This document shows positions 1 through 12,490 of a DNA stretch of 64,000 nucleotides, one piece after another. Numbering within the stretch: the stretch's first letter is position 1; each line of letters begins with the position of its first letter. The position numbers and the translations under genes were made by a program. Source of the DNA: Paralichthys olivaceus (taxonomy: Eukaryota > Chordata > Actinopteri > Pleuronectiformes > Paralichthyidae). The DNA is taken from positions 10,946,001-11,010,000 of the forward strand of contig NC_091114.1 of NCBI RefSeq assembly GCF_024713975.1, read 5' to 3'. The notes beneath the pieces were generated by a model, which was not told where the DNA came from, searched no databases, and saw only the letters and a list, made by a program, of their open reading frames with translations.

Positions 1-1217
1 GTTTTATGATTTGGTTCTGATTACAAAAAAAAGCATAAATCAACTTCTTATAGGTCATTGGTGCAGAAAATACTATATCTCTATCAAATTATAAAGCTCT
101 ATTTACAAAATAATAATAAAATGTTACCGAGAAATTATAAGTGTAAATGCAGACGTGGGGTTTAGAAACAATGAAGTAAAGTCAGCATCAGTAAAACACA
201 AAGGTTAAGATTGCCTTTTAATCTTCAATGCACATCCAGTTATTTATCACAGAGATAAAAGAAAAGAACGACACTGAGAAATCCGCCAAACCGGCAAGTC
301 TGGACGTCACAGCTCATTCACGCACTGAGGCTGTGCTGTGTCAGGCATTTAACTCTAACGTGAGGTGCAGAGTGTTTGATACGTTTGGCTACAGACAGTA
401 CAATCCTAACAGAAGATATTGGTCTAATATAGTGGTTCTCAAACATCTGGCAAAATGTTAGAGAGCCACAGGTCTATTAGTTCAACCTCATGAACAGTGT
501 AGCAGCACATTCAAGTGTAATATCAGGAGAGAACTTGGAGACCGGAGCAGCAACTTGATTATCACAGATTATGTCAAACAATAAAATATACACGCATTCT
601 GTCTATATATGGAACTACTAAGAATAGATATGTTAATAATGGGGTACAATAAGAGCTAGGTGACTTATTAAAATAGCTAAGGGCTACAGGTTCAGCTGCA
701 CATCAGTCACAGTTTTAACAGTTGGGTACTTTGGCTACATTCTAGCAGTTAGTAGATTCTGGAGTGTTATGAACAGCACATATTTAGTCATCAAAAGGTG
801 AACTCACTTAAATAAAATAAATTACACACTGTATACAAAAAAAGATATTTCCAAAACACTATCTCTGCCACCGCACCAGGCGAACCAACCTTTACACACG
901 CAGAGTGCAAACTCACTGGGTTTAAAGTGAGTCTGCCTTGCTTCTTTGTCAAAGGAAATAGCAACTGTGGGAAACTAGAGGTCATTTTAGCACTTGCTGT
1001 GGAAATACCAGCATCTGGGAAAACCTGTCTACTGGGCTTTGTTTTAGAAAGGAGCTTAGTTGTGATTTCAGTTGAACAGGGCTTTTAGAACCTCTAGTGT
1101 TCACAGAGGATATTCCGCATGACCTAATATTTCATCTGGAATAAGTACAAGACAAAGCTGGCTGTTAGTGTTGAGTGAGTTCATTCAGGGATGTTGCTAG
1201 ATCCAAACGAAAAAGAG
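1..1217. other. 3' flank of cntf; no gene recognised
   Basis: This stretch lies downstream of the cntf stop codon on the minus strand and would hold its 3' untranslated region. I see no splice-consistent coding exon, RNA gene or clear repeat. I found no convincing minus-strand AATAAA signal, so the cntf transcript end is not placed. Confidence 0.5.
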
Positions 1218-1769
1218 TTAGATCTCCTCTGCTCCTGTCGTCTCTGTGTGTAAGATGTGGAGGGTCTGCACGGCGTGGTCGGCCCAGTGGATCAGCTCCA
1301 GCAGCACGCGATAGGTCCACATTTTGAGCCCAAACGTTCCCCCAGCACCGTCGGGTTCCTACACGGAGGAGAGCAGGTTAACTTAAAAACATCCAGATGC
1401 ATCATAAAAAGAAAAACATAAAACTAATTTACTGAATGACTAGTTTGCCTGCAGCTAGTAAACCATTAAATCCATCGCTGCTCTGAGTGATCTGAAACAG
1501 AAACAGTCAATTTTACATTTTAACGTTTTCCAACTGATCATTGATCTTGATGGAAAAAAAGTCAAGCAAATTTAGGGGACTGATATCTCTAAGTGTGTGC
1601 AATTTGGTACAGCTTGAATTTAAGGGGGCTGTTGGGCCTTAACAGAGGTATGCGCTCCACTGAGAGCCGGTTCTAGTTTATTCATTTAGTTCTAGTCAGG
1701 TGAACACACTTTTTATTGTTTAGTTCAGTCCGCCATTGTCAATAAGTGCAGGGTCTGCATTTGCTTTTG

Positions 1770-1828
<59 letters not shown>

Positions 1829-4044
1829 TATAGCTCATAGACAGATGCTTCAATCTGACAGACTTTGTATATAATATATTTTCTTAATTTCTCCAGTATA
1901 CCGAGAACAGAACCAATAACACCACAGTTTATCAATACCATTGGCTTAAAATCTGATTATAATAATTTACTGGAGCCCATTAAATACAGAGTTTTGGTCT
2001 CCATCACTATACAATACAAAGGAATAAGACATGGCCCTTGGTAGATATATATATAAACTGACGTAAAAGTAGAACAAGTGGTGGAACAATAACGGTTAAG
2101 AGTCAAAGGACCTTTTCTGAAACTGGTGCTAAATAGCAAAGTGTCTTTGCGAGTTTCAGGACTGATGCAGGAGTCCTTTTCCTGTCAAGGGCCTGGATTT
2201 GTATGTCTGCTCACTGGTGCAGGGCAGCTATGGGTTTTTTAAAGATTGTTTTGTTGTTGAGTGAACTAAAACAGAACAGTGTCAGAAAAATCAAAGCAAA
2301 GAGCTGAAAGACGCTAAAACCATCTGGGGAGGGGAAGTAACCTGCAGGAGGGATATAAACCTCTTGTCGCTCTGAGTGACACTTTTTTTTTTTTATACGT
2401 CTTTATCCTTCAGTGCAGATTTAATCACAATCCAAAGATTGTCTGGATTATCTACGAGATTAAGTTGATGATTTGTACCCAACATTAGTCACATTACCAT
2501 ATCGAGTAATTCAGGGTTTAGTCAGACTCTGCTGAAGCTTTAAGTACTCCGTTTAAAAATGAATTTATCAGCTTTGTGTGGATTTCTTATTCTGCTGAAT
2601 GCAGGTGTCAGATCTGATGTAGATTAGTCTTGTGATGAGACCAAAAAAATTCAATACAACTTAAACATGTAGGTGACAACAATACATTTCATGGAGAAAG
2701 GAAGGGAACCTGGTCACCTGAGAGACATAAGAATATCATACTTTTTATAATTGTACATACTTTTTACTGAAAATGAGGCATGTTGTGGTTTTTTATGTAA
2801 AATAAAACACAAATATACTTTTAAAATAAGGGTAATGGACAAACCTGGAGTCCAGAGGATGCTCGTTCACATAAATACTGGTTTACCAAGATAAACTTTA
2901 AGGCTTGTGTAATTTTTTAATCTTCTTATTACTTGTTTTTTTAATTCATGAGATTTTTCAAATGCATGTCATTTAAAAGTTTAGAGAACTACATTTAGTA
3001 CTTCAACTGCTTTTTTATTTTGTGTATGTGTACCTGGAACAGGAGTCTCTATATGGATAAAATGCCATACTTTATGATGTTTGATAAATTCATAGTCACT
3101 CCAGAGGACGTCTTCCTTCTAACTACTGAGAGATTCTTCACCTCATTACACTGGTGGTCAGGAGTGACTTCCAGGGTCTTGCTCTCGGTCTCTGCGAGAC
3201 TTTTGGTGGTGAAGAGCAAGTGCTCGAGCCGGGCCCGGACATTGGTCCTCATGGTCTCGTAGTCGCCATCCAGCTCGCCCCACTCCTCATCTTCCTTCAG
3301 GATGACACAGTGGAGCAGCCCCAGGCACTGCCGCAGAGCCGCATGCAGCAGCTGAACCTTCTCCTCAGTGCTGGGCTCCTCTGAGTCTGGGGACAAGGAC
3401 ACGATGCGCCCGCTGTCTGGGGTGTGGTCCAACAGGAAGGTCTCCCTCTCTTTCTGCAAAGGCAAATCTAACACATGACTTTGAATGCTGGGCAGCAATA
3501 CCATGCCTTGCTGGCCTAGCGCTCGTGACTTTATTATTTGATATTGATCAATTGCAAATGTAGCACTGAGTGGGAATTGATTGTGCTGATCAATTGAAAG
3601 GTGTTTTTAAAAGGATGCTGAGGCACAGCTGCATGACAGCAGAAAAAAATAACCCCATGCACTCTATCCATTAGGGGCCCCAGGGGAAATGGAGGAGGTG
3701 GGGGGGGTTGTTTTAGTGTGATTACACTGTGCAGCACAGCATCAACAACACTGTGAGAGCACACTGCTCAATGTAGATTCATTAAAAGCCAGATGTAGTG
3801 CAATGGAGGTATTAACAGGTAGCTAGTGACCAACATGTCCGTGTGGAGCCACAACTAACGGAAAGGGGAGTGTGTCGCACCGCCCCTGAACACCACCCTC
3901 ATAACTCACGTAAAGCTGGAGCAGACGGGTACATTCGTGGTGCAGTAGCCGGGCGAGAGCCGCCGCTCTCCCGGTCCGCGACCGTCCAGCCCCCGGAGCG
4001 TCCAGCTCGGTTATCGGCCGCTGCTCTTCCGACTGCTCTGCCAT
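1218..4044 (-). CDS. cntf: ciliary neurotrophic factor (IL-6-family four-helix cytokine), 3 exons
   Basis: CDS exons are 3910-4044, 3142-3453 and 1218-1358. All introns are GT-AG and phase 0, and the spliced frame is 588 bases (195 residues plus stop), against 200 in human CNTF. Exon 1 ends in ...LLQLY, just where the mammalian CNTF intron follows a Tyr at the end of helix A. Exon 2 carries the middle helices. Exon 3 contains GLKMWTYRVLLELIHWADHA, matching the CNTF helix D pattern of a KLWGLKVLQELSQW type. The N-terminus (MAEQSEEQRP) is polar with no signal peptide, as in CNTF, which leaves cells by a non-classical route. In mammals CNTF acts through CNTFR-alpha, LIFR and gp130 on JAK/STAT3; that role here is inferred. 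The start is the only ATG in frame before helix A and lies in a CpG island. Synteny with zfp91 argues for cntf over clcf1 or ctf1. Mammalian CNTF has one intron; this gene has two. Confidence 0.8.
1521..1670. repeat. teleost short interspersed repeat in cntf intron 2
   Basis: This stretch resembles a short repeat that I recall as frequent in ray-finned fish, with a segment about a 'first-floor' GGGGACTGATATCT motif and a GAGGTATGCGCTC end. Related but more degraded pieces lie near 17515-17590, 19935-20070 and 26510-26640. The family name cannot be assigned from sequence alone. Confidence 0.55.
1772..1826. repeat. (GT)n microsatellite
   Basis: About 27 uninterrupted GT dinucleotides lie in the second intron of cntf. 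A tract of this length is expected to vary in length between individuals. Confidence 0.95.
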
Positions 4045-4340
4045 TTGCTCCCCAGCCCCGGTTCCACAGGAGGGTCAGCGGCGGCGGCGGCGGCGAGCGG
4101 GACGAAGGCCGAGCGAGGGGAAACAACGTCTCCCAAAGCTCCCCGCCCCCCCGACCCCCAGCGTCGAAAATATCGGGCGGCGAAGCAGCGTTTTTTCGGA
4201 TGTTTTCTCAGTTTGGCGTCGGCCCCGGAGCTCCTGTCCTCGCTGCCCGGGTCAGTGCGGCGTGTTGGTGTCGGTGCTCATGTCGGCGTGTGCGCAGCCA
4301 GAGGGGATTTAATTGGTTCCGCAAGCCACAGGGGCGTGTT
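3860..4340 (-). promoter_or_regulatory. CpG island / promoter region of cntf
   Basis: This GC-rich, CpG-dense segment covers cntf exon 1 and some 300 bases upstream of its ATG, in otherwise AT-rich surroundings. No TATA box is evident, which fits a dispersed CpG-island promoter. The reading frames on either strand here come from the base composition and show no splice or family support. Confidence 0.6.
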
Positions 4341-4344
4341 TAGG

Positions 4345-6619
4345 GGGACGCACAGAAGGGGCCTTTTTATTTCCTCCCCCCCCCCAAAAAAAGCGTCACC
4401 GTGCGGCCCCCACCCATCCTCCTGCAAATAATACAAACTCTCTACTGGGACAGTTTGTTTTTCCAGTTCCTGACGCACGACAACTAGAAAATAAATATAA
4501 AACAGGACATCTGCTGTAAACCTTTTTCTTCATGTGAACAGGGAGGAGAGGATAAAAAGCTGGGTGGGGTGGGGGGGGGGGGGTGCCATGTTTTACAAAC
4601 TAATTAATTAATCTTGAGGAAAAAATATCAGATTCAGAACAGTCAGTCACTTTAAGACGTTTGTAAGTGTTATTTTGAATGTAGAAGGTTATTTCTTATT
4701 TGTATTAATTGAAAATAAGCACGAATATTTGTCTCATAGGGCTTAACGAGGTGCGGCATCCTCTGTCCTTACAGAGCAACTTGCAGGTTAAAGATATCAG
4801 TGAATTATTGCGTAGGAAAATGAAGATAAAACTTGATTTTCATAATATGTCATTTATATCTGGACGAGCATGACTTCTGGAGTCAGTCTGCAGCACAGGG
4901 GAGACTGGACGGATTCAATTCTATTTTGATCAATATGGATCTCAATCCCAGCTTTGAGAGAGAAGAGGTTGCAAATGCTCACACATCAACCAAATTTAAA
5001 TCTTGACATCTATATAAAATTAACTTTTTTCTCAGCAGTGTGTCAGTGTTTAAAGTATTTATACATAAGACATTGTCTGATAGAGACAAAGCGAACAGCA
5101 AGTAATATAATCGATCAATTAAACTAGTATTTTTGGTAAAGTACCATATTCACAAAACTACATGTATATTTTTATTATCCTGCACACTCATGTTCTCCTA
5201 TTCATGCAATAATAAAGCTGTGATTTGAATTAAGTTTGTTTGTATTTATTGACTTTTATATTTATTTGTGGATTTTCCATGTAAGGACTTCATCCTCAAC
5301 ATTGTTGTGAATATATTTAGATTAAAAATACATAGAGCACATTTCAGCTAATTTTACCTGTTAAGCACACATACGTAGTCAAGCCTAATTATTGGTGTAC
5401 TTATGTACATATATCATTTTTTAATTGACAAACTAATTTTCAGGTTGTCATTATGGATTACTGATTGTAGACGGATCTACAACACAGTGAAGTGTATAAA
5501 ATGAAAGGGTCGGATTACTTTCTGAAGCTGTTTGCAGTGTGCCAGCGTGTTGACTGATGAGCCCCAGATCTGTTATAGAAACAGTTTGTCTATTACATGG
5601 TTTGTTCAGCAGATGGTGCTAACAAGTTGATTTTTCAGCATTATAATGTCCAGCTAACTGGATTTTCTTGTTACTGCCACTAGCATATTCCCTTAAGTGT
5701 TACCTGGTTTGAATTACATGCCAAATATTAAAACACATTGGTTTGCTTTGTGTTCCTCTTCATCTTGTCTTGTCTTTTTCATTTATTCCCCAGTATGTGA
5801 TTTAAGGGTATTGCAGTTATTAATAAACATGTGTAATTTTAAATAATTCAGTAAAATGATTCTCTTGTTGAAAGGGTTTGCACAAAAAAATACATCAACC
5901 CACAGACTTCAGCACATAATTAATTTATTCTTCCATATTTTCTGATAAATTAAGCTGATAATTACTCAGTAGTAGTGGCAGTGTACAGAGGTATATTCTC
6001 TTATTTAACATTTCTAACAAAAAATATTTTGCTCATCCACTGAGACAATACGACAGTTAAAAAACAAAACAGAGGGCAACCTGGCATACTGTTGCCTGTA
6101 TAATCCTGAAATGCAAAGATTTGTAATAACTGATTATACCAGACGACAAATGTTTGGACAAATGAGGACGATGATATAGATATTTTTGACATATGACAGT
6201 AGGAAAAGTATGGAGGTAAATAATAAAATTAACAATAGCTGGCTTTCATTGTAAGAACTGCTTATTGAACCTCATTTGGTTGTAGTTGTTGCTCAGTGGG
6301 ATTTTTCTTCCCTATGTTTTAAGCAACTAAAGCTGCTGGAGGTAACCTCAAGGACAACCATCAATTCACTGTGTAAATAGATTAAAGTTTAAGATAAAGA
6401 TATACACATATCTATATACAAACACAGGGTGACAAAGTTAAAGTTTTAAAATTCTAACTAAGTGGTAAAAGAAGCATAAGGAATCTACATTTTTAATCAT
6501 ATTCCCTGACATGAAGTAGTTATGCAACTGTATGTGACTACTAAATTATACTCCATGGAGACAAACTGCGTGTGCCTTCAGTTTCCCTCCATAAAGTTCC
6601 TCATTCTTGAGCCGTCTAT
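4345..6619. other. cntf-zfp91 intergenic region, probably with the zfp91 3' UTR
   Basis: I see no coding exon here. A pure G tract of about 12 bases sits at 4571-4583, in a G-rich run that starts near 4562. On the minus strand an AATAAA hexamer lies at 5924-5929, about 690 bases beyond the zfp91 stop, and is one candidate poly(A) signal for that gene; others exist and I cannot choose between them. Confidence 0.45.
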
Positions 6620-9600
6620 CTAGATTAAATTATCTCCGTGAATCTCTGCACACTGCAACAGAATCTGTCTCTCTCCTTCCCGCTCCCAGACAACCCCCTC
6701 CTCGTCCTTCCTCCTCTCCCTGCAGCTCTCCCAAACCATGTCCCCAACATCCTGGTGGTCCCCGCCCACAATTACCTTTTCCCACAGCTCACCCTCTCCA
6801 GGTACTGGTGCAACTTCAGCCGCCTCCCTGCTCCACTGCACGGTCTGCTGGGAGGTCAGGGAGGTGACGGAGCTGAGGGTGAGGAGGGTGCTCTGGGAGC
6901 CCACGGTGCTGGCGGGAAGAGCAGGGAGCTGGATGAGCTGCGGGTGGCTGTTGGTGGAGAGGTGAGAAAGAGGAGCAGCGGTGAGGTGCAGCAAGGTAGG
7001 GGCCTGCTGCTGGTGTGCTACCTGCACCACATGATGCGTCGGCAGTTGGAGGAACTGGCTTTGAGACACATCTAGCTGAGTCTGTGGAGTAAAGGGGAGC
7101 ACCACCTGCTGCAGCGGAGTGAGTGTACTTCCCACTGCTGCCTCCTGGCTCTCCTGGCTGAGAGAGGGCTGTTCAGGCTGGGTGAGCACGGGGACGTTCT
7201 CCAAGACCGGGGTGGGACATCTTATTACCGTACCCCCATTGGCTGCGACAGCCTCAGCTATGAGCACCTCAGGGTGGCTCTTGGCCTTGTGGGCAACAAC
7301 AGAGTCCTTTTTTTCAAACTTTTTGCCACAAACAGAGCAAGAAAACTGGTAGGAGGCTTCTGCATCGTGTTTCTTCATGTGCCAGTTTAAGGAGGCCTTC
7401 TGACGGCAGGTGAAGCCACAGATCTCACACCTGCCACAAGGTGGAAAGAGAAGAATATATTATAATCCAAGGTCTCATCTATGACCCTTTACCTCCAATT
7501 TACTAAAAACTACAGTTATAATACAAACTACAGTGCTTTTAAACTAATATTATTACAAGCGGAATTTACTTGGGCTACAAATTAAAATACTTTCTAATCA
7601 TTACTTGTACTCTTGGATCAATACTAGTGCTGCTATATAATATAAGGCATTTAGATAACAAAGTTAGTCAAGATGGGGTTAATTCTAGCTATTTTAAATG
7701 CTATTGGGTTATTTAATATACAATTTAACAATGTTTTTTACTTTACGTGGTCATGACAGACATAAAATATTCATATGCAAAGGAAGAATTACAATGAATC
7801 CCTCTACATACTTTCCACCATGACTCCGAACTAAAACAAAAACAACTACAAATTGTGTAAGATCTTAAAATGTGTATGACAAAGAACAGACAATGTTCTT
7901 CATAAAGTCTTAAGTCAGAGATATTTATTGCAGTGCGTCTTCATCAACAAAAAAAACAGATCTGTTATGTCTGGCACTCTCAATAGAAAATCCATCCGCA
8001 CATTACATCACACATTATTTGTAGTCCCATAAATAGGTACAACTAAGAAAGCTGTTTACACAATGGATTTATAGCTGACGTCGTTATGCAACACTGGATA
8101 AACTATGGTTTACTTTGTTAAGTCTGTGGACTAACTAGGATTCAAATATATATCAGTGGGCTCGTGTCAATGGTGTGGTGACAGAAGGAGCTTCAATAGT
8201 AAATAATGACATTAGTTGAGTTTGATGTGTTTCTTATCTTGTCTATTGTGTTAATTCTCTCTATTTGTTAGCATTAAAAAAAAACCTCAAAACCCTTAAA
8301 ACTACCAGAATGCAGTAGCAGAGAGTGGCTGAAAACGGTTATCTTAAATGAATTCATAATCAGCAAACTATCGCTCCTACTCACTGTATAGGTTTCTCTC
8401 CTGTGTGGATCATCCTGTGCACAGCGAGGTTATGGGAGCTCTTGAAGGCACGAGCACAAAACTCACAGATGTAGTCCCGTTGGTCTGAAAGACAAATGAT
8501 GAGCAGAAATGAACAGAATGCATGAAAAGAAAGAAAGATGAATTATTATATTTTGCAGTCATTTCATTGCTTAGCTTGGTTTGTACAATGAAAGATTGGT
8601 TCTGTTATTGAGAAATCCTAAGGGAGAGTATAAACACATGAACTCTCGACATCACCTGTGTGGTGCTTTGCGTGGCGCAACAGCTGCTTCTGCAGACGAA
8701 ACAAGCGCCCACATGAAGGGTGGTCACACACATACTTCTTTTTTAGCAAGTGCTGGTATTTTATATGGTGCTGAAATAAAGAGTAGACAAATAAAGAATC
8801 AGCTCGAAGAAGAAAAAATAACATCCATTCAATCCTTTATAGATTAAAGTAACCATTTAAAGATCAATATCAAATGAAACAAAAAAACATTTCAGAGATT
8901 AAAAGTAGCATTATATCCATTTTATTTCACTGGGTAACTAAATATTCTATACTTTAATTCAGTGTAGAATTCCAGTTTTTTTGGAGGGGGGGGGTCATGG
9001 TTATGGGAGACAGGATGGCAGACCTGTAGGTAGCGTGGGTGTGCTAAGACAGTACCACAGCCTTCCATTTCACAGCGGACATACTGCACTGGGGGCTTTT
9101 TCCTGTGAGGACAGGAAAAAAAGGAAACAGTATAATAATCAGGTTCTATTTAATTAACACTAGTTATCAATGGGAATTGACATAAGAAAGATTTGTACCT
9201 TCGCTTTGGCTGCTGAGGGGCTTTGCTATCTTTGTGCTGTCGACCGCGTCTGAATGGAAACAAGTTCTGAACTTTAGTACAAATTTTAAATGATGAGGAA
9301 AATCACACATTGATTCTTCTTCTAAGGTTTCAATGCAGCATCAACTTCAAAAATTATGCCACACATACTTTCAAATCCAAGCTAAAGACCTACCTGTTTA
9401 CCATTGCTTTTTATTTATCTTCTTTTAAATCAAATGTATCTGTTAAGTTTGTTTTATTGTTTACCTTTGATTGCCTATTTTCTTGTTTTTCTTGTTTTTA
9501 CTCTGTGTGATTTTTCTTGATGCTATTATTATTTTTAGCATTTGTTTCTTTTGCTTTTGCACTCTGTAAAGAACTTTGGGTATGAAATGTGCTATATAAA

Positions 9601-11613
9601 TAAATGTGCCTTGCCTTGGTGGAACTGTGTTAAAATGTTATATTTGAGTTGTGACTTATTTCCATAACAAAGGTGGTATTGTATATTAATACATGAAATC
9701 TACGATGTTTTCATTCTGATGGATAGAACATGGATGAAGAAGACATCTCAGTGTGAGTCAGGGGAAAAAAACTGTTCTGGGCCTCCACCCAGGAGACAGT
9801 TTTTGTTGTTGTTTGTTTGTGTTATTGTTTCTATGACTTTGAGCAGGATGACGCAAAAGTACTTTCCAGTACATTCGGATCCAGGTAGACGGGCGGTTCC
9901 ATTTATTGTTCTTGTCTTGGCAGAGGTTTGATTGCCATCTCTTCCTGCCATAATCTCAGTGTGAGAAACAGGTTCTGTTACTCCAGGGTGAAACTGGTGA
10001 ATGTTGGCTCGTATGGTTACGGGTGTTTTGACTAAAAAGTATTTTAAAATATTTAATAACTCACCTGTCACAATCTGGAGTGTACTTCATAATGCACTTA
10101 TGTGTGCACCACAGTACTTTCCTTTAGATTATTATGAATCCACAATTTACTTACTTTCTGGTTGGCTCTGTGTTATCACCCTCTCCTCCCTTGATTTGCG
10201 CAACAATCTCAGTTGATTCTTCCTTTTTGACGTCATTGTCTTCTTCCTCCTCCTCTGACTCCTCTTTTTTGACTTCCTCTTGTAATGTTGCACACTGACT
10301 TGATTTCTTCCTAAAGAGTAACAAGGAAAATCAAAAGTGAAACATTTTAACATGGGTGGTCTTCATATAAAGTGACTTTCGTGACTAATACAAATGAGGA
10401 AAGGCAGTGAGCTCAGTGTACGTCTTTGTGTCAGGTTGACAGATGAGGTCTTCTCGGTCATCGCTGAATGGAGGGTCCTCACCGAGAGCTGCGTCTGCAA
10501 TGCTATATGTGGGCATTGACACCATATGGACCACGATAAAATTCACACTGACCAAAAGAACTGATACCTTAAAAACTTCTGTGATGCTCACCAAGTTGAA
10601 TAACACTCACTTGTCATTGCTTTCTTCCAAAGCACCTGTGTCCTTCCCTGTAAAACAGAGACACTGAACTTCAGTATTGAAATCTTTGAGTATTATTATA
10701 TTGACATGTACAGTGTGTAAGAAAACCAAAGGAAGTTGTCATTCTCTTACCACATGACGGAGCCTCCATCTCTGCTGCTGATGTGGTGTGCGAGGCTCGG
10801 GTTCTCCCTTTGCCCTTTCCAGATTTGGACAGCTTGGGTCCGCGTTTGGAAGCTGAGCGAGCCAGGGTGTCAAAGTGTTAGGGACACATCTAGTACATTT
10901 CTGCTGAGAGGGGATGTGCATTTCAGTGAAGTGTTTGTGTGTGTATGTGTGTGTGCACCTTTTATGGCAGTGGATCTCTTTGTGGCAGCTCTGAGAGAAA
11001 GAGAGAAAGCAAATAAATGTGCAGTGCAACTAAAAAACAAAGCATGATGCTGGGATTGGCAAAGGACAAGATGACAAGAGCACAGCGAGGAACACATGTG
11101 TATCCAACTCATTTTGCTTTGGTTACAACATCTGGTATTTCTATAGCTTTAAGAACCCCCAGTGATAAAACACACTTCCGACAATTATAGCCACGAGCCT
11201 CCTCGCTGTGCAGACACACTGGTGCTGCTTGCAACAGTCGTGTTCAGTAAAGTAGCTGTCGTGTCTTTCTGTGCATGCACTTACTGCATGTCAGGTGAGT
11301 GTCGGGAGCGTGATCCCGCACGTCTCGTACGTCCCCGAACCAGACTTGCGGGTTTTTTCGTGGAGCCGCCACGATCCTCAGACCCGGCAGCGGTACAAGC
11401 TGCCGCTCCCCGGGCTCGCAAAACACGCACGGAACCTCCGACAGGAGCCCGAGAGTCCGGGCGGGTCCCCGCAGGTGCCGCGCGGCCTCTGCGTCCCCTT
11501 CTCCCGCCGGGCGACTCAAGCGAGCCCGCGGATGAGTTCGGGGCCTCCTCGGAGTCTCCGGTTGTCTCGACCCCGGGACGAGAGGCCGAAACCTCGTCCT
11601 CCTCTGAGTCCAT
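6620..11613 (-). CDS. zfp91: zinc finger protein 91 homolog (five C2H2 fingers), 11 exons
   Basis: CDS exons are 11285-11613, 10959-10990, 10751-10852, 10611-10647, 10422-10502, 10155-10310, 9199-9249, 9024-9102, 8656-8770, 8385-8484 and 6620-7430. They sum to 1,893 bases (630 residues plus stop) with matching phases throughout. The N-terminal half (1-265) is basic and acidic low-complexity sequence, including an E-rich run in the 10155-10310 exon and a KRGRQHKD stretch like the mammalian protein. Five C2H2 fingers follow at about residues 268-410; the fourth contains CEICGFTCRQKASLNWH. The C-terminal 220 residues are rich in Q, V, L and T and differ from the mammalian tail. Mammalian ZFP91 is nuclear, binds DNA, and is reported as an atypical E3 ligase for NIK (MAP3K14) in non-canonical NF-kB signalling; carry-over to fish is inferred. 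The start is the ATG at 11613; an upstream in-frame TTG at 11628 is not needed. Confidence 0.92.
9345..9619 (+). mobile_element. 3' end of a 5'-truncated LINE (L2/Maui-like) in a zfp91 intron
   Basis: The sequence encodes FKSKLKTYLFTIAFYL, which resembles the extreme C-terminus of fish L2-clade reverse transcriptases. It then runs into a tail with the usual CTGTAAAG.ACTTTGGGT...GTGCTATATAAATAAAT block and a short CTTGC repeat. It lies antisense to zfp91, between the exons at 9199-9249 and 10155-10310. The clade name is from memory of such tails and is tentative. Confidence 0.6.
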
Positions 11614-11945
11614 GTCGCTGTTGTTCAACTGTCAAGAGCCTCACGGATGTTTTTTACTCAGTTAGACGTGAAAATATAAAAATGAAGATCCAAGCAGAAG
11701 GCCCTGCTCCGGGGGGGGGGGGAGACTAGTGTAGTTCACTCGCTAAAGATAAATGTCCGACACTGCACGGCTGCTACATTAAATCTGTTATTGTTAAAAT
11801 GTCACGTTTTATGAAGAATCTCATTTTACAAACATTGAACAGTAATTTCTTCTTAAAGCGACAGCAAACCTCGCGTTTCTTTGGAGGAGACCGGCTCCGC
11901 TCAGGATGCGTCTCCTTTAAGAGCCGCGGCACGGAAATGCGATAG
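11285..11945 (-). promoter_or_regulatory. CpG island / promoter of zfp91
   Basis: CpG-dense sequence covers the first coding exon and continues in patches to about 11945, where a GC-rich block at 11870-11940 stands out from the AT-rich surroundings. There is no TATA box. A run of 13 G lies near 11710-11722. The transcription start is probably between 11630 and 11950 but cannot be fixed. Confidence 0.55.
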
Positions 11946-12186
11946 GCTTATTTTTGGACCTACAGGGTTTCCGTACTATTTACAAACTGGTGATTGTGGG
12001 AAATGTAGTTTTTAGCACAACACTGTCTCCAAGCCATATTAAAAACTGGATTATTTTTAGTCCTACAGATAAATGAAATACTACATTAATTTATTACTTT
12101 TAAAATGATTTGACACTTATTATATGACACATATCTTATATTCTCATAGCCTGCTTCATAATCCAGAGTGAACATACACTATATCT

Positions 12187-12490
12187 GGTCAAGTCAAGTC
12201 AACTTTATTATCAACAATGCCATATGTGCCGGACATACAGCGAATTGACATTGCGTTTCCCTCTTATCCCCGGTGCAAACAGCATTAAACATGAAATATA
12301 AAATATAAGTAAGTAAAAGATATAAACAGACAGTGGCAAATCTAGACAATATAAAGAAAATATGGCAATTATGGCGGGAGGAACAGAATTAACGGTATAA
12401 ATATAAACAGAATTATCAGTGGAATATAAATATGGCAGTATTAACAGAATTACAGTATAAATATAAATATGGCAGATATAAACAGGATCT
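12187..12490. repeat. teleost interspersed repeat with TCAAG tail and AT-rich tandem part
   Basis: It opens with a TCAAG tandem (GTCAAGTCAAGTCAACTTTA) and a segment with GCCATATGTGCCGGACATAC, which resembles a very common teleost repeat, probably the antisense 3' end of a retroposon. From about 12370 to 12490 an irregular tandem of ATAAATATGGCAG / TAACAGAATTA words follows. Confidence 0.55.

Noticed and set aside
3843..4431. Plus-strand reading frames opposite cntf exon 1
   Set aside because: They lie in a CpG island, contain low-complexity Pro/Ala/Arg sequence, and lack splice sites or a family match.
11614..11628. Upstream in-frame start for zfp91 at 11628
   Set aside because: The codon there is TTG, not ATG; the first in-frame ATG is at 11613 and is followed by MDSEEDE.
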